Source: Roseomonas sp. CECT 9278 (lineage in GTDB: Bacteria; Pseudomonadota; Alphaproteobacteria; Acetobacterales; Acetobacteraceae). Taken from it: DNA of 64,000 nt. The stretch lies in assembly GCF_918698155.1 (NCBI RefSeq), contig NZ_CAKKLX010000025.1:1-64000 (forward strand). Reading direction: 5' to 3'. Each line of letters starts with the position of its first letter. The stretch's first letter is position 1. Position numbers and translations under genes: made by a program. The notes under the pieces were generated by a model. It was not told the DNA's origin. It made no database searches and was given only the letters and a program-made list of their open reading frames with translations. Of the stretch, positions 42,108-50,243 are shown in pieces.

Positions 42108-42868
42108 GCCGCGCTCTCCGCCCGCGCACGCCCGCGCGCGATGTCGAGGAACACCTGCTCCAGGTCGTCGCGCCCGTATTTCGCCAGCAGCGCGGCGGGG
42201 CTGCCCTCATCGACCACGCGCCCGCCCTTGAGCATCAGCACGTTGCAACACAGGCGCTCGACCTCGGCCATGTTGTGGCTGGCCAGCAGGATCGCGGCGC
42301 CGGTGGCCGCGGAATAGCGTTCCAGCGTGCCGCGCACCCAGTCGCCGGTATCGGGATCGAGGCTCGCGGTCGGTTCATCCAGCAGCAGCAGCGCAGGGCG
42401 GTTCACCAGCGCCTTGGCCAGTGCCACGCGCGTCTTCTGCCCGGCGCTGAGCTGGCCGGCATGGCGCGTCGCGAAATCGCCCAGCGCGAAATCCTCGACC
42501 AGCTCGGCGATGCGCCGCGTGGCATCGGGCACGCCGTACAGGTGGGCGTAGACGCGCAGGTTCTCCAGCACCGTCAGCCGATGCGGCAGCGCGATGTAGG
42601 GGGAGGAAAAATTCATCCGCGCCAGCGCCGCGAAGCGGTCGCGCGCCATGTCGTGGCCCAGCGCCACCACGCGCCCCGCGCTGGGCACCAGCAACCCCAG
42701 CAGCATGGCGATGGTGGTGGATTTGCCCGCGCCATTGCCCCCCAGCAGCCCCCAGGTGCGGCCCATGGGCAGGGTGAAGGACAGGTCGTCGACCGCCGGC
42801 GGGGTGCCGGGCGTGTAGGTCTTCGACAATCCCTCAACCAACAGCGCCGGCGATTCCATGCCGTCCAT
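42104..42868 (-). CDS. ABC-2 type transporter ATPase
   Basis: A 254-residue ATPase. Walker A is LLGGNGAGKSTTIAML, the signature is LSAGQKTRVALAKAL, Walker B is ALLLLDEPTASLDPD and the switch His is in LLASHNMAEVERLC. The ATG at 42868 (MDGMESPALLVEGLSKTY) is preferred because the upstream frame extends into repeat copy E. The reading continues directly into the permease gene. Confidence 0.92.
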   Translation of the reverse strand: MDGMESPALLVEGLSKTYTPGTPPAVDDLSFTLPMGRTWGLLGGNGAGKSTTIAMLLGLLVPSAGRVVALGHDMARDRFAALARMNFSSPYIALPHRLTVLENLRVYAHLYGVPDATRRIAELVEDFALGDFATRHAGQLSAGQKTRVALAKALVNRPALLLLDEPTASLDPDTGDWVRGTLERYSAATGAAILLASHNMAEVERLCCNVLMLKGGRVVDEGSPAALLAKYGRDDLEQVFLDIARGRARAESAA

Positions 42869-42921
42869 ATAAACGGCGAAGGCGCGTTTGCGACCCTCGG
42901 TTGGCGGACAGAAACGTCGTT

Positions 42922-43050
42922 CGGCCGATCGCGCCCGCGCGATCCGCAAGCGCACGGCGCGACCGCGCCCCGACCATCAGCCGCCGCCGGCGCGTCTGTG
43001 CATGGCGCGCTGGCAAGGCGGCCGCATGGCCGCCGCCCGCCGCCCGAGGG
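42922..43050 (+). repeat. Dispersed structured element, copy E
   Basis: A 5' hairpin GATCGCGC-CC-GCGCGATC, the core GCGCGACCGCGCCCCGACC, GGCGCGCTGGCAAG, and a 3' hairpin GGCGGCC-GCAT-GGCCGCC ending in CGCCCGAGGG. This third version of the 3' stem is again fully self-complementary. It lies between the ABC ATPase start and the 3' end of the gene at 43060, both on the minus strand. Confidence 0.75.
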
Positions 43051-43059
43051 TCCACGACA

Positions 43060-44229
43060 TCATCTTCGGCTTTCGATCAGCCGCCCCTGGAACAGCGTGA
43101 TGCCCATTTCCCAGCCCCAGGCGATCGCCGCCGGGCGGTCGACGCCCGCCAGCACCACCGCCTCGGCGTCGGGCGGCAGGGCGGCGCGCAGCGCCTCGGC
43201 GCCCGGCGTGCCGAGCGCGGGCAGCCCTTCCGACCAGCGCAGCCGCACCAGCCGCGTGCCGGCGCGCGCCGGCGGCAGCGCCAGCAGCGCGCCGGCCACC
43301 GGCGCATCCAGCATCGGGCGATGGCCGCGCAGCAGCAGCACCTCGCGCGCGAAGGCGAAGCCGGCGGGGTCGGCGGCGGCTTCCTCGGCGCCGATCGCGA
43401 CGGTCAGCGCGCCGCGCAGCGCCGCCGGCCACATCGCGTCCAGCCGCAGGAATTCGGGCGAGGTCACCGCATCCACGCCGAGCGTCAGCGACAGCGGCCC
43501 CAGCCCGCGCAGTTCCTCGGCATGGCACAGCCCGGCCAGCAGGCGCGCATCGATGCTGCGGCGGAAGCGGCGCGCCAGCCACGGCGTGCGCGCGAGGTCG
43601 CAGCCCGGCAGCAGCGCGGCGCAGACATCCTCCAGCGCCACGCGGCGGTCTTCCCAGACCGGATCGGGCGCCCCGCCGCCAGGCACCAGGCGGCAGACGC
43701 GGCGGCGGCGCAGGAAGGCGGTGACGTCGGCCGAGAGCAGCGCGCGCTCGGCCTGGCCGATCGCCGCACCCTCCGGCGCGCGGCCGGGCAGCGGCGCCGG
43801 CGCGGCGCGCATCGCGGCATCGAGGCCGAGCGCCTCCTCGACCGCCGAGAGCACCGCCGCGGCCTGGTCGGGCAGGCGCAGCAACTCCACCGCGCCGGCC
43901 TCCTGCGGGTCGAGCATGCCGGCGATGGCCTGGTGCGCGGCCGCCAGATGATGGCCGGGCAGGCCCTCCACCGCCGCCAGGCCGGCGCGCGGCAGGTCGA
44001 AGACGCGGGTGCGGGAGGTGCGGCGCAGCCCTTCCCAGCCCTCGCGCAGCAGGGCGAGCTGCGCCGGGCGGCGGTGCTGCGCCGACAGGCGGGACGGGCG
44101 GAACACCAGCACTCGGCGCTCGACGCCGGCGGCGACGGTCTCGCGCACCAGCGCCGCCAGGCTGACCGCCCCCGCCGCGCCGGGTGGCGCGCCGAGCGCT
44201 CCGATCACCGGGACCTCGGCGAGGATCAT
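43060..44229 (-). CDS. Unrecognised protein with weak EAL-like C-terminus (I)
   Basis: A 389-residue protein, not assigned to a known family. The last 45 residues (VVLAGVDRPAAIAWGWEMGI TLFQGRLIE-type ending) resemble the end of an EAL domain, but the catalytic EAL and metal motifs were not found, so it would be inactive in c-di-GMP hydrolysis. The N-terminal part (RRVLVFRPSRLSAQHRRPAQ) is Arg-rich. It overlaps the preceding gene by 4 bases (ATGA), and both proteins share the same overall organisation. Confidence 0.65.
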   Translation of the reverse strand: MILAEVPVIGALGAPPGAAGAVSLAALVRETVAAGVERRVLVFRPSRLSAQHRRPAQLALLREGWEGLRRTSRTRVFDLPRAGLAAVEGLPGHHLAAAHQAIAGMLDPQEAGAVELLRLPDQAAAVLSAVEEALGLDAAMRAAPAPLPGRAPEGAAIGQAERALLSADVTAFLRRRRVCRLVPGGGAPDPVWEDRRVALEDVCAALLPGCDLARTPWLARRFRRSIDARLLAGLCHAEELRGLGPLSLTLGVDAVTSPEFLRLDAMWPAALRGALTVAIGAEEAAADPAGFAFAREVLLLRGHRPMLDAPVAGALLALPPARAGTRLVRLRWSEGLPALGTPGAEALRAALPPDAEAVVLAGVDRPAAIAWGWEMGITLFQGRLIESRR

Positions 44230-45440
44230 GGCGGCACCAGCGCGCCGAGCAGCGCCGGTTCGCGGCAGCCTGCGCGGCCCTCGGCGGCGGCGGCGGCGGC
44301 GCGCGCGGTGCACTGCGCACGCGTGCAGCCGGCGGCCTGCGCGCAGCCGGCCATGCGGGTGGCCGCCATCACGGTGTCGATCCAGGGGCCGGCGAAGCGC
44401 GCGATGCCGAGCGCCAGGCCCCATTCCAGCGCCTCCTGGCCATCGGCGCCGTCGAGCACCAGGCGGGCGGGGTCGATGCGGCGCAGCGCGGCGGTGGCGG
44501 TGCGGCCGGCGAGGGCCGGCGACCACGCCAGCACAAGCAGGTCGGTCGGCAGGGCCTCCGGCGCGACCAGCGCGAGCGACGCCGCGTCGATCCCGCGCGT
44601 CGCGAGGCCCCAGCCGGCATGGTGCAGCGCCTGGCGCCGCGCCGGCAGGCCCTCCGCCAGCGCCTCGCGCAGCGAGAGCGCCGCAACCAGCGCCGGCGTG
44701 CCGGGCGGATCGCCCTCGGCGGCGGGCGGGTCAGGCAGCAGCGCGGCGGGCAGGTCGAGCAGCAGGGGCACCGGCGCGGCCAGGCCGAGCAGCGCCTCGC
44801 GCCCCGTGGGGTCGGCCAGCAGGCCCGGTAGGCGGGCGCGCAGGCGGTCGGCGGCGTGGTGCAGCAGGTCGGGATCCTCGGCGGCGGCGCCCAGATGGGG
44901 GGCCAGCGCGGCCGGCGGCAGGCGCAACCGCAGGAAGGCGAGCCGCCGCGGCTGCCCGGCGGCGATGTGCAGCACGCCGCCGCGGTGCAGCAGCGCGGGC
45001 AGCGGCGCGGCATCGGCCAGGGCCTCGATCCCGGCGGGGGCCGGGGCCGGCAGCGGGCGGGGGGCGGCGGGGACCGGCGCGGGCAGCGCGAGCAGCACCG
45101 CCATGGCATCGGGCAGGTCGATCCGTTCGGGCGCGGCGCCGAACAGCCGCAGCAACGCGGCCTCGGCGCGGCTGGCGTCGGGCGGGTCGGCTTCGGTCAG
45201 CACCAGGTCGCCGGTCGCGGTCTCCAGGATGGCGCCGCCGCGGGCGCGGCCGGCATCCTCGAGCAGCGCGAGGGCGACGCGGCGGCGCGCATCGGTGCCG
45301 GGCGCGGGAAGGCGCAGCGCCACCCGGCCGGGCTGGCCGCGCTGGGCCCGGCGGATCGCCTCGGCGCCCAGGCCTGCCGGCACGGCACGCGGTTGCGGCC
45401 CGGCCGCGGCATCGGCGGTGGAGAAGACCAGCGATCGCAT
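44226..45440 (-). CDS. Unrecognised protein with weak EAL-like C-terminus (II)
   Basis: A 404-residue Ala/Leu/Pro-rich protein. A segment GGAILETATGDLVLTEADPP near residue 75 faintly resembles a degenerate GGDEF-type edge. LVLDGADGQEALEWGLALGI ARFAGPWID-type sequence near residue 360 resembles the end of an EAL fold. A cysteine-bearing tail (GCAQAAGCTRAQC) follows and might bind metal. No enzymatic motif is intact. It is the upstream partner of the gene at 43060 and overlaps it by 4 bases. Confidence 0.65.
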   Translation of the reverse strand: MRSLVFSTADAAAGPQPRAVPAGLGAEAIRRAQRGQPGRVALRLPAPGTDARRRVALALLEDAGRARGGAILETATGDLVLTEADPPDASRAEAALLRLFGAAPERIDLPDAMAVLLALPAPVPAAPRPLPAPAPAGIEALADAAPLPALLHRGGVLHIAAGQPRRLAFLRLRLPPAALAPHLGAAAEDPDLLHHAADRLRARLPGLLADPTGREALLGLAAPVPLLLDLPAALLPDPPAAEGDPPGTPALVAALSLREALAEGLPARRQALHHAGWGLATRGIDAASLALVAPEALPTDLLVLAWSPALAGRTATAALRRIDPARLVLDGADGQEALEWGLALGIARFAGPWIDTVMAATRMAGCAQAAGCTRAQCTARAAAAAAEGRAGCREPALLGALVPP

Positions 45441-45595
45441 CCCTGCATCCTGCGAGGGCGCGTCGGGTGATCCCGCGCGCATCTCGCAGCATGCGGCGGG
45501 GCGGTGAAGGAAGGGTTTGCGATTCACCCCATCGAAATCCGACCCGGACATCGTATATGTCACCCAACGAACCCTTGCCGGAGACGCCAACCAAG

Positions 45596-46543
45596 ATGCG
45601 CCGAACCGCTTCCTTCCTGACCGCGCTGGCCGCGCTGGCCCTGGTGCTGACGCCCATCCTGGCCGAGGCACGGCCCGGCGGCGGCGGATCCTCGGGCAGC
45701 CGCGGCAGCCGCACCTATTCCGCGCCGCCCGCCACCCAGACCGCGCCCAGCGGCGCGCAGCGCATGGACCGCACCGCGACGCAGCCGGGCAGCCCGGCCG
45801 TGACGCGCCCGGGCATGGCGCCTGGCGCGGCGCCGGCCTCGCGCGGGTTCTTCGGGTCGTTCGGCGGCGCGCTGCTGATGGGCGGGCTGATCGGCGGCCT
45901 GCTGGGCTTCGGCCTGTTCGGCGGCGGTGCCGGCTTCGGCGCCATCCTGGGCATGCTGCTGCAGGTCGCGCTGATCGGCATCGTGGTGATGCTGGTGGTG
46001 CGCTTCTTCCGCCGCCGCCAGCAGCCGGCCATGGCGGCCGGCCCGCAGGCGCATGCCTTCCAGCCGCAGCCCGAGGCCAAGCAGTTCGGCGGCGCGGGCG
46101 GCATGAAGGCTGCCGCGCCGGCCGTGCCGGTGGCGATCGGCCCGGCCGACTACAAGGGCTTCGAGCAGGCGCTGGTCGAGCTCAACGCGGCCTGGTCGAA
46201 GCGCGACCTGACCGCGCTGCGCACGGTCGCGACGCCCGAGATGGTGTCCTATTTCGCGCAGGACCTGCGCGACCTGGAAGCCCGCAACTGGCGCAACGAG
46301 ACGCGCGACGTGCGGTTGGACCAGGGCGACCTGGCCGAGGCCTGGAGCGAGGATGGCGAGGACTACGCCACCGTCGCGATGCGCTTCTCGATGCTGGACG
46401 CGACCTTCGACAACGCCACGAACGAGGTCGTCGAAGGCAGCACCACCAAGCGGACCGAGGCGACCGAGCTCTGGACCTTCGTGCGCAAGGGGCCGGGCGG
46501 GCGCTGGATGGTCTCGGCGATCCAGCAGGCCGCCACCGCCTGA
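45596..46543 (+). CDS. Tim44-like domain secreted/membrane protein
   Basis: A 315-residue protein with a signal peptide (MRRTASFLTALAALALVLTP, ending AEA), a Gly/Ser-rich stretch, two closely spaced membrane helices (FGGALLMGGLIGGLLGFGLF and ILGMLLQVALIGIVVMLVVR) and a C-terminal Tim44-like domain (FEQALVELNAAWSKRDLTAL, then WRNETRDVRLDQGDLAEAWS). Bacterial Tim44-domain proteins lie at the inner membrane. An ATG at 45557 is the alternative start; 45596 is preferred because it begins the signal peptide. Confidence 0.88.
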   Translation: MRRTASFLTALAALALVLTPILAEARPGGGGSSGSRGSRTYSAPPATQTAPSGAQRMDRTATQPGSPAVTRPGMAPGAAPASRGFFGSFGGALLMGGLIGGLLGFGLFGGGAGFGAILGMLLQVALIGIVVMLVVRFFRRRQQPAMAAGPQAHAFQPQPEAKQFGGAGGMKAAAPAVPVAIGPADYKGFEQALVELNAAWSKRDLTALRTVATPEMVSYFAQDLRDLEARNWRNETRDVRLDQGDLAEAWSEDGEDYATVAMRFSMLDATFDNATNEVVEGSTTKRTEATELWTFVRKGPGGRWMVSAIQQAATA

Positions 46544-46570
46544 CCCACGCGACGCGCGCGTGATGCGAAG

Positions 46571-46599
46571 GGCCTCCCGCGCCGGCGGGAGGCCTTTTT
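46571..46599 (+). terminator. Rho-independent terminator after the Tim44-like gene
   Basis: A 10-bp stem, GGCCTCCCGC (46571-46580) with GCGGGAGGCC (46585-46594), a 4-base loop and a run of five T residues (46595-46599). It lies 27 bases after the stop, and also serves as the boundary with the convergent alpha/beta hydrolase gene. Confidence 0.9.
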
Positions 46600-46619
46600 C
46601 ATGCGCGCCGGGCGCCGGG

Positions 46620-47549
46620 TCAGCGGTCCAGGAAGGCCCGCACAGGGCGCAGCGACACCTCTGGCGCTTCCTCCTGCGGGACATGCCCGAGGCCGGGCAG
46701 CACCACGAGCTCCGCCCGCGGCAGCACCGCCAGCCAGTCCTGGGCGTGACTGGCCGGGATCAGCCGATCCTGGTCGCCCCACAGCAGCAGCACGGGCTGC
46801 GCCAGGCGCGGCAGCAGCGGGCGCGGGTCCTCCAGCACATGCTGGGCCATGCGCGCCAGGATCGCCGGGCGGACGCCCGGCGCGCGCAGCAGGTCGTGGG
46901 CGCGGTCGACATCGGCCTCGGTCATGCGCGACGGGTCGGCATAGGCGGGGGCGAGCGTCGCGCGCACCACCGCGCGCGGCATCATCCAGGGCAGCAGGTG
47001 GACCACCGGCGGCACCGGCTCCGGCGCGCCATAGGGGCGGCCAGGGCTGGCGAAGCCATCGGGTGACACCAGCACCAGGCGGCGTACCCGCGCCGGTTCG
47101 GCCAGCGCGAAGCGCCAGGCGATGCGCCCGCCCATCGAATTGCCCACCACATCGGCCTGCGCGATGCCGAGCCGGTCCAGCAGCGCCGCCAGCACCACCG
47201 CGGCGCGCGCATCGGAATAGTCGCCGGTCGGGTCGGGGCCGGTCAGCGCGAAGCCGGGCAGGTCCACGCGCACCACGCGGAAGCGGTCGGCCAGCAGGCC
47301 CGCCCAGGGGTCCCAGCTGTGCAGGCTGGACCCGAAGCCGTGCAGCAGCAGCACGGCGGGGCCCTCGCGCGGGCCGGTGTCGCGGAGATGCAGCCGCAGC
47401 CCCGCCACATCCAGGAAGGCCGAGGGCGGGCCGGCATGGACGGCGCGCAGTCGGGCGGGGTCCTCGTCAGGCGTGTAGAGCCACATCGCGGCGCCGATCA
47501 GCAGCAGCAGGAGGCCGGCGCCGGTCCAGCGCAGCAGGCGGCGGATCAT
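46620..47549 (-). CDS. Membrane-anchored alpha/beta hydrolase
   Basis: A 309-residue protein with an N-terminal membrane helix (WTGAGLLLLLIGAAMWLY) and an alpha/beta-hydrolase fold. The oxyanion loop is LLHGFGSSLHSWDPWAG, the nucleophile elbow is VVGNSMGGRIAW, the acid is in LLWGDQDRLIP and the base is in VLPGLGHVPQEEAP. It may be an esterase or C-C hydrolase acting at the periplasmic face. The substrate is unknown. Confidence 0.9.
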   Translation of the reverse strand: MIRRLLRWTGAGLLLLLIGAAMWLYTPDEDPARLRAVHAGPPSAFLDVAGLRLHLRDTGPREGPAVLLLHGFGSSLHSWDPWAGLLADRFRVVRVDLPGFALTGPDPTGDYSDARAAVVLAALLDRLGIAQADVVGNSMGGRIAWRFALAEPARVRRLVLVSPDGFASPGRPYGAPEPVPPVVHLLPWMMPRAVVRATLAPAYADPSRMTEADVDRAHDLLRAPGVRPAILARMAQHVLEDPRPLLPRLAQPVLLLWGDQDRLIPASHAQDWLAVLPRAELVVLPGLGHVPQEEAPEVSLRPVRAFLDR

Positions 47550-47589
47550 CGGCAGGCCACGGCCGGGGCATCGCGCGGGGCGCGGCGCG

Positions 47590-48264
47590 TCACGCGCCCT
47601 CGCAGCCCTTGGCGCGCAGCGCGTCCAGCACCCAGGCGCGGTCGTAGGTGCCCGCGTCGATCGCCGCCTGGGCCTTCTGTTCCTTGGCGTTGTGCGCCTC
47701 GGCGGCGGCGATCACCTGTTCCGCATGGGCGCGCGGCACCACCACCACGCCATCGGCATCCGCCACGACCAGGTCGCCCGGCATCACCACCTGGCCGCCG
47801 CAGGCGATCGGGTGGCCGATCTCGCCGGGGCCGTCCTTGTAGGGGCCGGACGGCGTGGCGCCGCAGGCCCATACGCCGATATCCATCGCCGCCAGCGCAT
47901 CGACATCGCGCACCGCGCCATCCAGCACGATGCCCTGCACGCCGCGCTTCTGGGCGTGGCCGATCATGAGTTCGCCCATCAGCGCGATGGAGAGGTCACC
48001 CGCGCCGTCGCCCACGATGATGTCGCCAGGTGCGGCCATGTCGCAGGCGCGGTGCAGCAGCAGGTTGTCGCCCGATCGCGCCTTCACGGTGAAGGCCGGG
48101 CCGGCGATGACGCGCTTGCCGCCGAAGGGGCGCATCCCGCCGCGCATGGTCTGGATGCGGTTCATCACGTCGCCGATATTCGCCGCCGGCAGCTTCAGCG
48201 CGCGGGCACACAGGTCGGGTGCCACGCGCTGCGTGACGGGGGCGATGCGGAAGCCGATGGTCAT
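47590..48264 (-). CDS. RraA-family protein
   Basis: A 224-residue protein of the RraA/HMG-CHA aldolase superfamily. It has GPAFTVKARSGDNLLLHRA, the phosphate-loop-like GDIIVGDGAGDLSIALMGEL and the active-site arginine block GIVLDGAVRDVDALAAM. Members are either 4-hydroxy-4-methyl-2-oxoglutarate/oxaloacetate aldolases or RNase E inhibitors; the aldolase role is more likely for this length. It ends 40 bases before the hydrolase start, so it is probably co-transcribed with it. Confidence 0.87.
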   Translation of the reverse strand: MTIGFRIAPVTQRVAPDLCARALKLPAANIGDVMNRIQTMRGGMRPFGGKRVIAGPAFTVKARSGDNLLLHRACDMAAPGDIIVGDGAGDLSIALMGELMIGHAQKRGVQGIVLDGAVRDVDALAAMDIGVWACGATPSGPYKDGPGEIGHPIACGGQVVMPGDLVVADADGVVVVPRAHAEQVIAAAEAHNAKEQKAQAAIDAGTYDRAWVLDALRAKGCEGA

Positions 48265-48335
48265 GCGATGGACATCCTGGCGACTGGAAGGGTGCCGCAA
48301 TCGAGCATGGCCGCGCGGCGCGGCATAGGGTCCGC

Positions 48336-49217
48336 TCAGGGCACCACGATCCGCATCGGCTTCGGCGCGGCGCCGATCGTGACCGGCAGGCAGCCGGCCG
48401 CATCGCCATCCGCCTGCGCGGGAATGCCCGGTCCGTCCAGCATCACATGCGATGCGCGGCGGATCTCCACGCTGCCCAGCCGCGACAACAGCCCAAGCGG
48501 CAGCGCCGCGCCGTAGCGCATCGCCGCCAGCACCCCGGCATCGCGGAACAGCACGACATGGAAGCCTTCCGCCCGCGGGTCCGCGCCGGGCGCCAGCAGA
48601 AAGCGCCCGGCATAGAGCCGCCCCTTGCTGACGATGATGCTGGCCGCATCCAGCGCCTGGCCGTCGATCACGCAGCGGATCGGCGCGAAGGGGTAGCGCG
48701 GCATCTCGCGCAGCGTCTGCGCCACATAGGCCCCCTTGCCGATGGCGCGCTTCAGGCCCGCGGGCAGGTGGTGCACCACGGCGGCGTCGAAGCCCGCGCC
48801 CAGCATCTGCACGAACAGCAATTCACGCCCGTCGGCATGGTGCGCGAGGCCCGGATGCAGCAGCGCGGTGCGGCCCATGGCCAGCACCGCCGCGGCACCC
48901 GCCGGGCTGCGCGGCAGGCCGAGCTCCAGCGCCAGCACATTGGCGGTGCCGAGCGGTAGCACGCCGAGCGCGCTGTCCGATCCCGACAGCCCGGCCGCGA
49001 CCTCGGCAATGGTGCCATCCCCGCCAGCGGCGACCACGACGCCGACGCCGTCCTGCGCCGCCATGCGCGCGATGCCGACGGCATGGCCGCGATGCGTGGT
49101 CTCCGCGACCTCGGGCCGCAGCGCGAGGCCGCGCAGCAGGTCAAGCGCGGCCAGCAGCCGGCGGCGACGGCGCGCCCCGGCGGCTGGGTTGAAGACGATG
49201 AGCATGCGCGGTGGCAT
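48336..49217 (-). CDS. Diacylglycerol/lipid kinase family protein
   Basis: A 293-residue lipid kinase-like protein. MLIVFNPAAGARRRRRLLAA and VVVAAGGDGTIAEVAAGLSG carry the GGDGT ATP-binding motif, followed by LGVLPLGTANVLALELGLP. This is the DAGK catalytic domain of DgkB/YegS/BmrU type. It phosphorylates diacylglycerol or a related lipid at the membrane. The ATG at 49217 is chosen; an internal ATG at 49205 is also possible. It is divergent from the LpxH-like gene. Confidence 0.9.
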   Translation of the reverse strand: MPPRMLIVFNPAAGARRRRRLLAALDLLRGLALRPEVAETTHRGHAVGIARMAAQDGVGVVVAAGGDGTIAEVAAGLSGSDSALGVLPLGTANVLALELGLPRSPAGAAAVLAMGRTALLHPGLAHHADGRELLFVQMLGAGFDAAVVHHLPAGLKRAIGKGAYVAQTLREMPRYPFAPIRCVIDGQALDAASIIVSKGRLYAGRFLLAPGADPRAEGFHVVLFRDAGVLAAMRYGAALPLGLLSRLGSVEIRRASHVMLDGPGIPAQADGDAAGCLPVTIGAAPKPMRIVVP

Positions 49218-49433
49218 CGGGCAGGGCTTCTGGCAGCGCGATGGTGGCGATTCGGCGACGGCGGCGTTGCGTGATGATGACATGCCGGTGCCGCAGGCGC
49301 TTGCGCCACATGCTTCATGCAGGATTCACACGCGGGCGCGCAGCCGCGCGGTATCGCCCCGCGCATCTGCAGCACGCCGCCGGAGTCGCGCGGAGCCCCG
49401 CGCGCAAAGGCGCCGTCCGGGAGCGATGTTCGG

Positions 49434-50237
49434 ATGCACGAGACCACGGCGCGCCGCCGCTACCGCACCATCTTCCTGTCGGATGTGCACCTCGGCACCA
49501 AGGGGGCGCGCGGCGACTTCCTGGTGGATTTCCTGCGCAAGGTGGAGTGCGAGAAGCTCTATCTGGTGGGTGACATCATCGATGGATGGCGGCTGCGGAA
49601 ATCCTGGTACTGGGATGCCGACCACGACGAGGCGATCCGCCTGATCCTGCGGATGGCGCGCCACGGCACCGAGGTCATCTACATCCCCGGCAACCACGAC
49701 GAGATCTTCCGCGACTGGCTCGGCCTGGAGTTCGCCGGCGTGAAGCTGGTGCGCGAGGCCGAGCACGTCGCCGCCGACGGCCGCCGTTTCCTGGTCATCC
49801 ATGGCGACGAGTTCGACGGCGTGATCCGCTACGCCAAGGTGATCGCGCATCTGGGCGACTGGGCGTACGACTGGGCGCTGTTCGTGAACCGCTGGTTCAA
49901 CGCGGCGCGCCGGCGGCTGGGCTACCCGTATTGGTCGCTGTCGCAGTGGCTGAAACGCCAGGTCAAGGAAGCGGTGAAGGCGATCGACCGCTTCGAGACC
50001 GCGCTGGCCACCGAGGCGAAGCGCCGCGGCCTGGACGGCGTGATCTGCGGCCACATCCACCATGCCGAGATGCGCGAGGTGGCCGGCGTGCTCTACATGA
50101 ACGACGGCGACTGGGTGGAGAGCTGCACCGCGCTGGTCGAACACGCCGATGGGCGGTTCGCGCTGGTGGACTGGGTGGCCGAGAACCGGCTGTCCTATGC
50201 GCGCGCGCCGAAGCGCGCCGCCATCCCGGCGGCCTGA
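49434..50237 (+). CDS. LpxH-like metallophosphoesterase
   Basis: A 267-residue calcineurin-like phosphoesterase. Metal motifs are FLSDVHLGTKG, LVGDIIDGWRL, YIPGNHDEIFRD, FLVIHGDEFDGV and CGHIHHAEMRE. It resembles UDP-2,3-diacylglucosamine diphosphatase, but many alphaproteobacteria use LpxI for that step and keep this homologue for another lipid phosphate. The glycosyltransferase gene starts 6 bases downstream, suggesting a joint role in envelope glycolipid synthesis. Confidence 0.87.
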   Translation: MHETTARRRYRTIFLSDVHLGTKGARGDFLVDFLRKVECEKLYLVGDIIDGWRLRKSWYWDADHDEAIRLILRMARHGTEVIYIPGNHDEIFRDWLGLEFAGVKLVREAEHVAADGRRFLVIHGDEFDGVIRYAKVIAHLGDWAYDWALFVNRWFNAARRRLGYPYWSLSQWLKRQVKEAVKAIDRFETALATEAKRRGLDGVICGHIHHAEMREVAGVLYMNDGDWVESCTALVEHADGRFALVDWVAENRLSYARAPKRAAIPAA

Positions 50238-50243
50238 CGCGGC

